Of a stretch of DNA of 64,000 nt, positions 44,278 to 53,120 are shown piece by piece. The notes beneath the pieces are model-generated. The model saw only the letters and a program-made list of their open reading frames with translations. It was not told where the DNA came from and searched no databases. The position numbers and the translations under genes are program-made. Every line of letters begins with the position of its first letter. Positions within the stretch are counted from its first letter, which is position 1. Origin of the DNA: PNNG01 sp046291695 (GTDB lineage Bacteria; Bacteroidota; Bacteroidia; UBA7662); assembly GCA_046291695.1 (NCBI GenBank), contig JBKBSO010000003.1:164820-228819 (forward strand), read 5' to 3'.

Positions 44278-45771
44278 TTAGTTAGCACTTAGGGTTTTTA
44301 CCGGCTTAGCTGCTTCGCGCGCTTTGCCAGCTTTCATCCAAGCCGGGATTACCTCATCTAAAAACCGGACTTTGGCTTCTCGGTCTTTAGGGATATCAAG
44401 GCCGATGTACGCTTGCATGGTCGCCTTGTCGGTAAAATCGGGCATATCAACCGGCTTGTTGTGCCCCAGTGCTGCCAAAACCCTTGTTAATTCAATGCGG
44501 GTTTCCTGGATTTTTCCGATGGCCGAACTTACCATCCTGCTGGTTTCGAGCGGCGCATGAAAAGCTGCCCCATGTGAAGCAACGGCATAATCCCAGCGCC
44601 ACTGTGCATGCCTGATGCCCAGCAAAATATTGGCCATTTGTGCTTCATTCGCACCCAATTCCCAGGCTTTGGCCGCTTCAATATGCGCCATCGCCAACTG
44701 TTTCTGCAAATACGAAGTGCCTTCCTTTATTTTGCGCTGCCGTTCATACACATCACTGATCAAATCGTCAACCTTTTCGCGGTGGCACACAAAACAAGAG
44801 TTTTCTACATTGCTTAATGGTGAACCAATGTGGTGATTGGTGAATTTTTGCCCGCCTTCGGTCTTGTAAGGCATGTGGCAATCTGCACAACTTACGCCAC
44901 GTTTGGCGTGCACCCCCAGCGTAAATATTTCGTAATCGGGATGCTGGGCTTTGAGCATACGGGCTTTGCTGAGCGGATGTACCCAATCGGCAAAATCGAT
45001 TTTATCGAAATAAGCTTCTACAGAAGCCACATCCATGCCGTCGTTCCAAGGGAAGGTGAGGTACTGAGCTCCCTCGGCGCCGGGACGATTTTTATCGAAA
45101 TAGTATTCTACATGGCACTGGGCACAGACCAATGAGCGCATTTCTTGGTGCGACGCTTTGTTGATGTCTTTCCCCATGGCCTGGTAGGCTTCAATCAACG
45201 CTGGCCGGGTAATGGTCAGGTTCATGGTTTCGGGGTGGTGACAATCGGCACAGCCAATCGGATTGATGACTTCCTTGCCAAAATCTGATAATTTTTTGCT
45301 GTAGTATTCCGTAACTCCAACTTCTTGCATCAAGCGGGGCACATCGGTGCTTTTGCAAGTCCAGCAAGTGCTGGGCATAGGGCCATCGCCTTCCTGCATA
45401 GGCGCGCCAATACGCAAGCTTTTGTGCACATCATGCACGGCATGGGCATGCCCTCGCGGATGATTATAATCCTTACTAAATCCGTAACCCGCCCACAAAA
45501 TCACCAACTCGGGTTGATCGGCCAAGGCATCTTTAAAACCACTGGTGTTGTACATGCTCCGGAAAGTCGTGTCGGCAGTTCGCATGTACGACTGGTACTG
45601 CCTAGGGTAATTGAGCCCCCAAACCGAATCGCGCGGCTCCATGCCTGTTATGGAAACTTTGGGCTGATAAGCAAATTTAGCTTCGGTTTTGCGATCCATA
45701 ATGGTGTAACCCAGCATGGCCAGTCCAAAAACCGCTAATGCGGTGAGGATGAATAAAATCCAGTTCTTCAT
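44278..45771 (-). CDS. nrfA: Cytochrome c nitrite reductase NrfA (pentahaem)
   Basis: 497 residues. The catalytic haem is bound by CWTCK (CxxCK), the NrfA hallmark. Four further CxxCH sites are visible (GCADCH, CAQCHVEYYFD, SCADCHMP, CFVCHREK). The AQCHVEYYF segment provides the Tyr/Lys neighbourhood of the active site. It reduces nitrite to ammonium in the periplasm using electrons from NrfH. It overlaps nrfH by 4 bp. Confidence 0.98.
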   Translation of the reverse strand: MKNWILFILTALAVFGLAMLGYTIMDRKTEAKFAYQPKVSITGMEPRDSVWGLNYPRQYQSYMRTADTTFRSMYNTSGFKDALADQPELVILWAGYGFSKDYNHPRGHAHAVHDVHKSLRIGAPMQEGDGPMPSTCWTCKSTDVPRLMQEVGVTEYYSKKLSDFGKEVINPIGCADCHHPETMNLTITRPALIEAYQAMGKDINKASHQEMRSLVCAQCHVEYYFDKNRPGAEGAQYLTFPWNDGMDVASVEAYFDKIDFADWVHPLSKARMLKAQHPDYEIFTLGVHAKRGVSCADCHMPYKTEGGQKFTNHHIGSPLSNVENSCFVCHREKVDDLISDVYERQRKIKEGTSYLQKQLAMAHIEAAKAWELGANEAQMANILLGIRHAQWRWDYAVASHGAAFHAPLETSRMVSSAIGKIQETRIELTRVLAALGHNKPVDMPDFTDKATMQAYIGLDIPKDREAKVRFLDEVIPAWMKAGKAREAAKPVKTLSAN

Positions 45772-46439
45772 GGTGTTTCAGCTTTAGTAGTACTATCGGT
45801 TGCCTGTTTTTGCGCTTCCATGGCGGCTTCTAGCCAAGTCGGAATCACCTTCAAATCGGCCGGTGCATGGGCCTTAATGGGTTCGATTTGATGCCCCACT
45901 GCCGATAAGCTTTTCACCCTGCCATGGGGCACCTCGCGGTGACACTCCCAGCACAAACGATCGGTACGGTGGGCATGGTGATCAACGGTAAGGCCGGCCA
46001 TTCGGGCATCGGTCACCTGCGGCTCGTGGCAGCGGATACAATTGCTTTGAATAACGGCAATGCTGGGGCCAAGCGCTTTAATCACTTCGGGCTCGCCGCG
46101 CATGGTGAAAACCGAAGCGTGATACAAGCCGTCCTTGGCCTTGAAAAAGTATTTGTTGAAAATATTATCGTGGGGCACGTGGCAATCGTTACAATGGGCC
46201 ACCTCCCGGTGCGAGCTATGGGTCCAGGTTATGTATTGTGGCGTCATGATGTGGCAGTTGACACAGGCCTGCGGATCGTCGCTCAGGTACGAAACAGCAT
46301 TGCTGATACGCGCCAAATACAAGCCCAAGCCTACAAATGCCGCCACCAATAAGGTAGCTGCTGTCCTCCATTTTCGGGGCGGAACCAAGCTAAAGCGAAA
46401 TAAAAATCGCTTCAAAGCAGTAAATCTGTTCACCGGCAT
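45768..46439 (-). CDS. nrfH: Cytochrome c nitrite reductase small subunit NrfH
   Basis: 223 residues, NapC/NirT/NrfH family. One N-terminal membrane helix (ATLLVAAFVGLGLYLARI) is followed by four CxxCH sites (ACVNCH, HCNDCH, NCIRCH, LCWECH). It oxidises menaquinol and passes electrons to NrfA. It is the first gene of nrfHA-porin-ccsBA. The C-terminal tail of about 50 residues is longer than in the best-known NrfH. Confidence 0.96.
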   Translation of the reverse strand: MPVNRFTALKRFLFRFSLVPPRKWRTAATLLVAAFVGLGLYLARISNAVSYLSDDPQACVNCHIMTPQYITWTHSSHREVAHCNDCHVPHDNIFNKYFFKAKDGLYHASVFTMRGEPEVIKALGPSIAVIQSNCIRCHEPQVTDARMAGLTVDHHAHRTDRLCWECHREVPHGRVKSLSAVGHQIEPIKAHAPADLKVIPTWLEAAMEAQKQATDSTTKAETP

Positions 46440-46451
46440 GTACTGTCAAAT

Positions 46452-46469
46452 TTAGACAATACAATCTAA
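46452..46469. promoter_or_regulatory. Imperfect operator candidate before nrfH
   Basis: TTAGA-CAATACAA-TCTAA, 5-bp arms with an 8-nt spacer, 13-30 nt before the nrfH start. It lies where an operator for the minus-strand operon would act, but short arms make chance likely. Confidence 0.3.
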
Positions 46470-46578
46470 TTATAAAAATTCAAATACATAAAATTCAGGC
46501 CTGTTTTCATGTATTTTTTCAGCAAAATGTAAGATTACTGGCCGGTATTACACAAACTTGGAAAAACAAATCAACCAC

Positions 46579-47583
46579 ATGAAAAAAATCTTGATCATCA
46601 GCCTGTTGAAGCTGTGTACCTGCTTTGTTGCCTTTGGGCAAGAAGGCTTGCTCTGGGAAATTACCGGCAAAGGCCTTAAAAAAAACTCGTATTTGTTGGG
46701 CACTTACCACTTGATGCCAGGCTCCTATGTTGAGGAAATCTATATGGCCGATAAACTCCTGCAAAAGAGTAAAACGATTGTAGTGGAAACCCTTATAGAT
46801 TCGAGCCTGCTCCCCAGCCTTAGCCTTTATATGGTGGATCCTGAAGGGGGTAGTTGGACAAACCAACTCAGCCGAACCGAGTTGCAACAACTCGATTCCT
46901 GCCTTCGGGCACTTAGCGGCATGGGGCTTGATGTTTTTGGAGTCTTAAAACCTGCCGCAATCAGCACCAGTATAGCGATGCTATTGAGCAAAATGGCCAC
47001 CGACAGCATGTTTTCGGCCTATAGTGGCCCTCCCATGGATTTGCAGATAGCCCAAGGTGCAAAGGCCTCCAACAAACAAGCCGTGGTGGGCCTCGAAAGC
47101 ATGGCCGATCAATTCGAACTGTTGTACAATCACGAGCCTATCGATACCCAATTGGCACAATTACGAAGTATGATGCTCGATATCGACAGCTTGATACCAT
47201 GGGCACAAGCCTTGGCCCTGGCTTATATGCAACAAGACGAAGCCGCCATGATGGCCTTGCTTGCAAAACATCAGGGCAGCATGGGCAGTACCGAAGCCTT
47301 ACTCGATGCCCGCAACAAACGCTGGATGGAACAACTACCTGCCCTCATGAAATCGAAACCATGCTTTATAGCCGTGGGTGCTCTGCATTTATATGGCGAA
47401 GCAGGACTCATTGCCGAATTGCGCAAAGCAGGTTACAAAGTAAAAGCCGTGAGTAAAAAATCGACCCAATTATCGCTGCTCGAATCGGGCATGGACATCG
47501 TGATGTGGACCGCACTTATCGTGGTTTTCCTTGCTGCAGGAAAAAGCTCCATACCCGCCAAAAGCACAGATTCAAAGGCCTGA
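46579..47583 (+). CDS. TraB/GumN-family protein
   Basis: About 334 residues from the ATG at 46579 (a TTG at 46558 is in frame), signal peptide ending CFVAFG. TraB/GumN features: LLWEITGKGLKKNSYLLGTYHLMPG near the start and FIAVGALHLYGEAGLIAELRKAGY near the end (GxxH-L motifs). A C-terminal hydrophobic helix (DIVMWTALIVVFLAAG) follows. Some relatives are metalloprotease-like (Tiki fold); the substrate is unknown. It lies 3 nt before the sigma factor. Confidence 0.88.
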   Translation: MKKILIISLLKLCTCFVAFGQEGLLWEITGKGLKKNSYLLGTYHLMPGSYVEEIYMADKLLQKSKTIVVETLIDSSLLPSLSLYMVDPEGGSWTNQLSRTELQQLDSCLRALSGMGLDVFGVLKPAAISTSIAMLLSKMATDSMFSAYSGPPMDLQIAQGAKASNKQAVVGLESMADQFELLYNHEPIDTQLAQLRSMMLDIDSLIPWAQALALAYMQQDEAAMMALLAKHQGSMGSTEALLDARNKRWMEQLPALMKSKPCFIAVGALHLYGEAGLIAELRKAGYKVKAVSKKSTQLSLLESGMDIVMWTALIVVFLAAGKSSIPAKSTDSKA

Positions 47584-47586
47584 GAC

Positions 47587-48072
47587 ATGGAGCAACGGCT
47601 CATTGATTTACTCAACCAACATCGGGGCATTGCTTTCAAAATTGCCCGATTGTATACCGACCAACAAGCCGATCAGCAGGATTTATATCAGGAAATGGTG
47701 TATCAAACCCTTTCTGCCTGGCACCGCTTCCAAGGAAAGTCCCAGTTCAGCACCTGGTTTTACCGCATCTGCCTGAATACAGCCCTCAGCTGGCAGCGAA
47801 ACGAAAAAAAACGCAGCGCCGCCGAAGCCGATACGGAATTGTTGGTTGCAACCCACGACCCGCTGCGCCAGGCGCAAAGCGAATGGCTTTACCACCATAT
47901 GCGCCGGCTTGAACCCCTCAGCCGTATGGTACTCAGCTTAAAACTCGACGGTTACAACATGCAGGAAATCGCCGACATCACAGGACTCACCATCAACAAT
48001 GCCACGGTTAAAGCACACCGAGCAAAAAATCAACTCACACAATGGCTACAAGAAAACCCCCTTTCGATATAA
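47587..48072 (+). CDS. ECF-type RNA polymerase sigma factor
   Basis: 161 residues. Region 2 spans LIDLLNQHRGIAFKIARLYTDQQADQQDLYQEMVYQTLSAWHRFQGKSQFSTWFYRICLNT, and region 4 has LEPLSRMVLSLKLDGYNMQEIADITGLTINNATVKAHRAK. This is a two-region extracytoplasmic-function sigma. Its 3' end overlaps the next gene by 31 bp, suggesting that the membrane protein encoded there regulates it. The regulon is unknown. Confidence 0.92.
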   Translation: MEQRLIDLLNQHRGIAFKIARLYTDQQADQQDLYQEMVYQTLSAWHRFQGKSQFSTWFYRICLNTALSWQRNEKKRSAAEADTELLVATHDPLRQAQSEWLYHHMRRLEPLSRMVLSLKLDGYNMQEIADITGLTINNATVKAHRAKNQLTQWLQENPLSI

Positions 48073-48680
48073 CCTTGCTCTGGGAGCAGTTGAGCACTGC
48101 ACCACAGCCGGAGCTGCTGAGCAGCAAAAGTTTAGAAAAACTGCGCGAAAGCAGCCACAATCCCTTACAAAGGCTTCGTCGAGCGATTAGAATCAACAGT
48201 GGTTACACCCTGCTTTTTGGGGTACTCTGGCTGGCCTTGCTCCTGTACATACCCGATTTTTGGCTTCGTTTCCTCATCGGCATCCTATTGGGAGCACATG
48301 TCATAGGTTTGGCTTATAACCGTTATCTACTGCGTAACGTATTGGCTAACCCACCTGCCGATATGCATATTCACAGTCGGCTTAAGCACATACACCTGCG
48401 CATGCAACAAGCCCTACGCGGCATCGAGTATGTGGCACTCTTCTTTTACCCCATCAGTGCTACCATTGGTTTTGCCTATGCCCTGCTAGAAGCCGATAAA
48501 CTGCATCTGCTCAATGAAAAGTTTGAAGTCCAGCTAACCCTGATTGTATCGCTGCTGGTGTTGGTACCTATTTGCTTTTTAATTACCCGACTACTGCACA
48601 AACAGGCATACGGCAAACAACTCACCAAACTACAGGAGCTTATTAACGAATTCGAAAAAAACGAAGTTGTGCCGACTTAA
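48042..48680 (+). CDS. Membrane protein coupled to the ECF sigma factor
   Basis: 212 residues. A soluble N-terminus of about 55 residues precedes helices at about 52-72, 78-98, 128-150 and 162-185. A soluble N-terminal region next to a sigma factor fits an anti-sigma role, but no anti-sigma domain is recognised. Its start lies inside the sigma gene (31-bp overlap). Function unknown. Confidence 0.8.
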   Translation: MATRKPPFDITLLWEQLSTAPQPELLSSKSLEKLRESSHNPLQRLRRAIRINSGYTLLFGVLWLALLLYIPDFWLRFLIGILLGAHVIGLAYNRYLLRNVLANPPADMHIHSRLKHIHLRMQQALRGIEYVALFFYPISATIGFAYALLEADKLHLLNEKFEVQLTLIVSLLVLVPICFLITRLLHKQAYGKQLTKLQELINEFEKNEVVPT

Positions 48681-48797
48681 GAACGACAAAAATGAATGTT
48701 CAATCATAAAGTTTGCTTAGCCAAGCCGTATTAAGCATCAGCAATTTGCATAAAACCATGAGCGCAACCTTAGTTCAAAACTTAGTACCTTAGAGGT

Positions 48798-49133
48798 ATG
48801 AATTTGAAAGATTCCATACAGAACAACAAAATGGAGTTTATATCCATCTGTAAAGGCCATGAAGTAAAAACCCTTCATGCTTTTGGATCTGCCACAAATA
48901 GTGCTTTTAAAGAAGAAACAAGCGATATCGACTTGCTAGTTGAACTTGAAACTGAAGACCCAATTATCAGAGGAGAGAACCTCATGAATCTTTGGGAAAA
49001 ATTTGAAGTGTTTTTTAAAAGAAAGGTGGACCTATTAACAAATTCATCAATTCGAAATCCAATCCTCAGGGACAGCATAAATAGCTCTAAAGTCTTGATT
49101 TATGACGGAAAGAAGCAAAAAGCATCTTTCTGA
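48798..49133 (+). CDS. Minimal nucleotidyltransferase antitoxin (MntA-like)
   Basis: 111 residues. The MNT motif reads FGSATNSAFKEETSDIDLLVE: the GS and DxD are present but separated by 11 rather than the usual 10 residues. MntA proteins AMPylate and silence HEPN toxins (HepT). The next gene is a broken HepT. The region is AT-rich compared with its neighbours, which suggests acquired DNA. Confidence 0.85.
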   Translation: MNLKDSIQNNKMEFISICKGHEVKTLHAFGSATNSAFKEETSDIDLLVELETEDPIIRGENLMNLWEKFEVFFKRKVDLLTNSSIRNPILRDSINSSKVLIYDGKKQKASF

Positions 49134-49437
49134 TATTTTAATAAGCATCAATCTTATCGAGGAATTCATCACTGGTGTCGAGAGCTTTTCGGATTATGAC
49201 TTGATCGAAAAACTCAGAGCGCGCTGTTGAACGCCAACTCGTCATTATTGGTGAAGCGTTAAATCACTTTAGAAAGCTGGAACCTCAAATCCGAATTGAG
49301 AATGACTAACAAATTATAAATTTCAGAAATAGATTAGTTCATGCCTACGACAGTTTAGACAACTCCATTATTTGGCAATAATCAAAAGGCATTTATCCCC
49401 TTTGAAAAAAGAAATTCAGCAACTCATCCTCAATTAG
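49102..49437 (+). pseudogene. Degenerate HEPN toxin (HepT/DUF86-like)
   Basis: Starting from ATG 49102, overlapping mntA by 32 bp, the frame reads MTERSKKHLSDILISINLIE and stops after RARC. In the next frame AVERQLVIIGEALNHF resumes, then a TAA, then FRNRLVHAYDSLDNSIIWQ with the HEPN RNxLVHxY catalytic motif. A second shift gives AIIKRHLSPLKKEIQQLI ending at TAG 49435. At least two frameshifts and one nonsense codon inactivate it. Confidence 0.85.
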
Positions 49438-49738
49438 TTTTATTACAACTGATGATTGAGTTCTGCAGAATTCGCTGTAGCTATCATTCTTGCTAACGCT
49501 AGTCAATTGCAAGGCAAAATCAGTCAGCTACGGTTGTTATTTGTTTTCGAATCAATCGATTTTTAGCTTGCCGTTTCAAGTAACACAACTTCTGGCTGAC
49601 GAAATCCTTCCGAGCCTAAGCCACAACCACCCCCCAGCTATCAAAGAGAAAAGTTGATTTTATTTGCAATTCTAGACCATTAAACCCGACTCAAATCAAT
49701 TTTCGAATAATGAAGGCTAAAAGCATTTTCTCAAAACC
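49438..49738. other. Gene-poor stretch before uvrC
   Basis: About 300 bp without a convincing reading frame on either strand. It is AT-rich and continues the character of the decayed toxin locus. It ends in a strong terminator hairpin, so a short untranslated transcript is conceivable, but I see no conserved RNA fold. Confidence 0.5.
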
Positions 49739-49769
49739 TAGCCATGTATGCCCGTACATGGCTATTTTT
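49739..49769 (+). terminator. Terminator-type hairpin directly before uvrC
   Basis: TAGCCATGTA / TACATGGCTA (10-bp perfect stem, 6-nt loop) followed by TTTTT, ending 11 nt before the uvrC ATG at 49781. It overlaps the upstream ATG at 49748, which argues against that start. It ends a transcript coming from the toxin-antitoxin region or acts as an attenuator. Confidence 0.7.
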
Positions 49770-49780
49770 GTTGCTTCAGC

Positions 49781-51607
49781 ATGACTACCGAAGCCTTTAA
49801 AGCCCTTGAATACGGCATACCCGATAAACCGGGCGTATATCGCTATTACGATGTACAAGACAAACTATTGTACGTAGGCAAAGCTAAAAGCCTTAAAAAA
49901 CGCGTAGGCAGCTATTTCCAGCCCGACCGCCATGAAAGCGGACGCATTAGGCTGATGGTGAGCAAAATAGACCGCATAGAATTTACTTTGGTGGACACCG
50001 AACTTGATGCGCTGCTGCTCGAAAATGCACTCATCAAAAAACACCAGCCCAGGTTTAACATCCGGTTGAAAGACGATAAAACCTATCCATACATCGTCAT
50101 CAAAAACGAGCCTTTCCCCCGCATATTCCCTACCCGGAGGTTGGTGCGCGATGGCAGCACTTATTTTGGCCCTTATGCCTCGGTGCTCATGATGCGGACC
50201 ATGCTCGAATTGGTAAAACGCATTTATCCGCTCCGCACATGTAGCTTGGCTTTAACTGAAGCCAACATACATGCCGGGAAGTTCAGGGCTTGCCTCGAAT
50301 ACCAAATTGGCAACTGCCTGGCCCCCTGCGAAGGACGTCAAAGCCAGCGAGCCTACGACGAGAGCATCGAAGCCATTAAAGACATCCTCAAGGGCAGCTT
50401 CCATAAAGCACAGCAATTGTTACGAGACGAAATGCGGCAATTTGCCGAACAACTCGCCTTCGAAAAAGCCGAGGAAGTAAAGAAAAAAATCATGCTGCTC
50501 GAAAATTACCAGGCCAAATCGGCTGTGGTAAACCCCAACATTACCGATACAGATGTATGTACCATTGTGCGGCAAGATGAGCTGGCGGTGGTCAACTACC
50601 TGCACATACAAAATGGTGCCATTGTACGGTCGCATAACCTCGAAATACAACAACAACTCGAAGAAAGCACCTCCGACCTGCTCACCTATGGCCTCATCGA
50701 ACTCCGCAATCGTTTTCAAAGCCAGGCCAAAACCGTGCTCCTCAATCTCGAAATCGACAGCCAACCTGAAGAACTCGACATCCAGCAGCCAAAAATCGGG
50801 GACAAGAAAAAAATCGTTGACCTAAGCCTAAAAAACGCCTTTTACCACCTCAATGAATTGCTCCAAGTGCGTCAGAATAGGCAGCAGGAGCAAAAAACGG
50901 AAAAGCTTATGGAGCAAATGCGCATCGACCTGAACCTGCGCAAGCAACCTCGGCATATAGAGTGTTTCGACAATTCAAACTTCCATGGCAGCTATGCCGT
51001 ATCGGCTTGTGTGGTCTTTAAAAACGGCAAGCCCAGTAAAAAAGACTACCGCCACTTTAACGTAAAAACCGTGGAAGGCCCCAACGACTTTGCCACCATG
51101 GAAGAAGCCATTGGTCGCCGATACCGTCGCTTGCTCGAAGAAAAAGAAGCCCTGCCCGATTTGCTGATTGTAGATGGCGGCAAAGGCCAGCTCAGTTCGG
51201 CGGTTAAAGCCTTAAAAGCCCTGAACATCTACGATAAAGTGCCGGTATTGGGCATTGCCAAAAACCTGGAGGAACTCTTTTACCCCAATGATCCCGTGCC
51301 ACTCCACCTCGATAAAAAAAGCTATTCGCTAAAAATTATCCAGCAGATGCGCGACGAAGCCCACCGCTTTGGGATTACCCACCACCGAAATAAACGTTCA
51401 AAAGGCACCATCAAGTCGGCACTGAGTGATATCGAAGGCATTGGCCCAAAAACCGTTGCCAGTCTGCTACGTCAGTTCAAATCGGTTGCAGGCCTTCATG
51501 AAGCTAGCCTTTCCGACATTGAAGCTGCTATCGGCAAGGCTAAAGCCAGCATCGTTCAGGCTTGGATAGAGGGCCAGCAAAAGGCCGATGCAAACCAGCC
51601 CGAATAA
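49781..51607 (+). CDS. uvrC: Excinuclease ABC subunit C (UvrC)
   Basis: About 608 residues from MTTEAFKALEYGIPDKPG (49781). The GIY-YIG nuclease has GVYRYYDVQDKLLYVGKAKSLKKRV; the UVR motif lies around LAFEKAEEVKKKIMLLENY; the RNase H-like C-terminal nuclease shows IECFDNSNFHGSYAV and LLIVDGGKGQL; tandem HhH at the end reads LSDIEGIGPKTVASLLRQFKSVAGL. It makes the dual incisions of nucleotide excision repair. Single gene. Confidence 0.97.
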   Translation: MTTEAFKALEYGIPDKPGVYRYYDVQDKLLYVGKAKSLKKRVGSYFQPDRHESGRIRLMVSKIDRIEFTLVDTELDALLLENALIKKHQPRFNIRLKDDKTYPYIVIKNEPFPRIFPTRRLVRDGSTYFGPYASVLMMRTMLELVKRIYPLRTCSLALTEANIHAGKFRACLEYQIGNCLAPCEGRQSQRAYDESIEAIKDILKGSFHKAQQLLRDEMRQFAEQLAFEKAEEVKKKIMLLENYQAKSAVVNPNITDTDVCTIVRQDELAVVNYLHIQNGAIVRSHNLEIQQQLEESTSDLLTYGLIELRNRFQSQAKTVLLNLEIDSQPEELDIQQPKIGDKKKIVDLSLKNAFYHLNELLQVRQNRQQEQKTEKLMEQMRIDLNLRKQPRHIECFDNSNFHGSYAVSACVVFKNGKPSKKDYRHFNVKTVEGPNDFATMEEAIGRRYRRLLEEKEALPDLLIVDGGKGQLSSAVKALKALNIYDKVPVLGIAKNLEELFYPNDPVPLHLDKKSYSLKIIQQMRDEAHRFGITHHRNKRSKGTIKSALSDIEGIGPKTVASLLRQFKSVAGLHEASLSDIEAAIGKAKASIVQAWIEGQQKADANQPE

Positions 51608-51744
51608 GCAACACCTGCGCTTCAACGGCGCTAGCTCATTACACGTTTCGTGGACAAACTTTCAAGGAAGTGCTCCCTAAACCCTGGACCTAACTTTGCA
51701 TTAATAATTTGTTAACGTTAGTTTAATCTATACTGCGCTTTCCT

Positions 51745-51752
51745 TACCTTTG
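51745..51752 (+). promoter_or_regulatory. Candidate -7 element (TACCTTTG) of the porin gene
   Basis: TACCTTTG matches TAnnTTTG exactly and lies 41 bp before the ATG at 51793. A T-rich segment with TTAGTTT about 20 bp upstream could serve as the -33 element. Confidence 0.5.
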
Positions 51753-51792
51753 CCCAATTCGTTAACACAAATACGTAAAGGCCTCTATTTCA

Positions 51793-53031
51793 ATGCGTTT
51801 AAAAGAAACAGCAAAGCTGCTAAGCTTTTTGCTCTTCTCCTTTCTAAACAATCCGTTTGTTCACGGTCAACAAGCCGACAGCATTCTTGCCCAACAAGCC
51901 CGCGAATTAAATCTCAAGGTTGTAGCCGAAGATCCTTGGTACGAAACCATACAACTACGAGGCTACACACAAATTCGTTACAACCGTTTATTCGAAACCA
52001 ATCCTGATTTAACCTGCCGTCAATGCGACCGCTCTTGGGGCAATAATGGCGGCTTCTTTTTCCGACGCATCCGACTCATATTTTTCGGAAACCTACACGA
52101 AAGGGTGTTTTTTTACATACAGCCCGATTTCGGTTCTTCTCCAACGGGTGCTGATAACAACTTCACCCAAATACGCGATGCCTATTTCGATTTGGCACTC
52201 GATGCCAAACGCGAATTCCGTTTCCGCATTGGACAAAGTAAGGTTCCCTTTGGCTTCGAAAATTTGCAATCGAGCCAAAACCGTCTGCCTCTCGATCGAA
52301 ACGATGGCCTCAATTCAGCCGTGGCCAACGAACGAGACATAGGCGTATTTTTTTATTGGGCGCCGGAGCATATTCGCAAACGCTTCAGCTATCTCGTTCG
52401 GTCGGGTCTTAAAGGCAGTGGCGATTATGGGGTATTTGGCATAGGCATCTATAATGGTCAAACCGCCAGCCGTCCGGAGCTCAATAATTCCCAGCATGTG
52501 GTGGCCCGAATTACCTATCCTTTTGAGTTATCAAATGGACAAATCTTTGAACCCTTTGCTTCGGCATATACTGGCAAGTTTGTCATCAATAAACGTGCAG
52601 GTGTTTTGGGTGCCGATGAGTTTACTGACCAGCGGGCGACGGCAGGTTTTGTGAAATATCCACAACCTTGGGGATTTCAGGCTGAATACAACATTGGCGA
52701 GGGCCCCATGTACAACCCGGCGAATAACACGGTAGAGCGCCGCCCCTTAAACGGTGGGTATGTACAGGCTATGTATATGCTCCAAAGGGGTGGACAACTC
52801 ACCTATCCTTTTATAAGGGCGCAATATTACGATGGAGGTAAAAAACATGAAACGGACGCCACGCGTCACCTCGTACGTGAACTCGAATTGGGTATAGAAT
52901 GGTTACCCTACCCCAATTTTGAGCTCGTGGCCATGTACACCATGTCCGACCGAACTTTCGAAGATTCAGTACGCCCTTTGAATCGCCAGGCAGGACGTCT
53001 TTTGCGTATTCAGGTTCAATTAAACTTCTGA
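51793..53031 (+). CDS. OprP/OprO-type porin (phosphate-selective family)
   Basis: 412 residues. Signal peptide to VHGQ, then a barrel with LRGYTQIRYNRLF, GGFFFRRIRLIFFGNLHERVFFYIQPDF and FRFRIGQSKVPFGFENLQSSQNRLPLDR, the order typical of the Porin_O_P family. The end FELVAMYTMSDRT...LLRIQVQLNF closes the barrel with a terminal Phe. It may transport phosphate or polyphosphate; no pho genes are adjacent. Confidence 0.9.
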   Translation: MRLKETAKLLSFLLFSFLNNPFVHGQQADSILAQQARELNLKVVAEDPWYETIQLRGYTQIRYNRLFETNPDLTCRQCDRSWGNNGGFFFRRIRLIFFGNLHERVFFYIQPDFGSSPTGADNNFTQIRDAYFDLALDAKREFRFRIGQSKVPFGFENLQSSQNRLPLDRNDGLNSAVANERDIGVFFYWAPEHIRKRFSYLVRSGLKGSGDYGVFGIGIYNGQTASRPELNNSQHVVARITYPFELSNGQIFEPFASAYTGKFVINKRAGVLGADEFTDQRATAGFVKYPQPWGFQAEYNIGEGPMYNPANNTVERRPLNGGYVQAMYMLQRGGQLTYPFIRAQYYDGGKKHETDATRHLVRELELGIEWLPYPNFELVAMYTMSDRTFEDSVRPLNRQAGRLLRIQVQLNF

Positions 53032-53073
53032 TGGCAGCATAGCCCAGGGTAGCACTGTCATTTTTTTCAATAT

Positions 53074-53089
53074 AACTAAATCTTTAGTT
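53074..53089. promoter_or_regulatory. BlaI-type operator 1
   Basis: AACTAA-ATCT-TTAGTT, perfect 6-bp arms. It overlaps the candidate -33 TTG (53088-53090) of the blaI promoter. Confidence 0.75.
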
Positions 53090-53093
53090 GTAT

Positions 53094-53109
53094 AACTAAA
53101 TAATTAGTT
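53094..53109. promoter_or_regulatory. BlaI-type operator 2
   Basis: AACTAA-ATAA-TTAGTT, the same arms and spacing as operator 1, exactly 20 bp downstream. It lies between the candidate -33 and -7 elements, so binding would block RNA polymerase. Confidence 0.75.
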
Positions 53110-53116
53110 ATATTTG
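53109..53116 (+). promoter_or_regulatory. Candidate -7 element of blaI (TATATTTG)
   Basis: TATATTTG matches TAnnTTTG and lies only 4 bp before the blaI ATG at 53121. TTG at 53088-53090 is a suitable -33. The start of transcription would fall at or next to the ATG, implying a leaderless mRNA. Confidence 0.6.
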
Positions 53117-53120
53117 TTTC

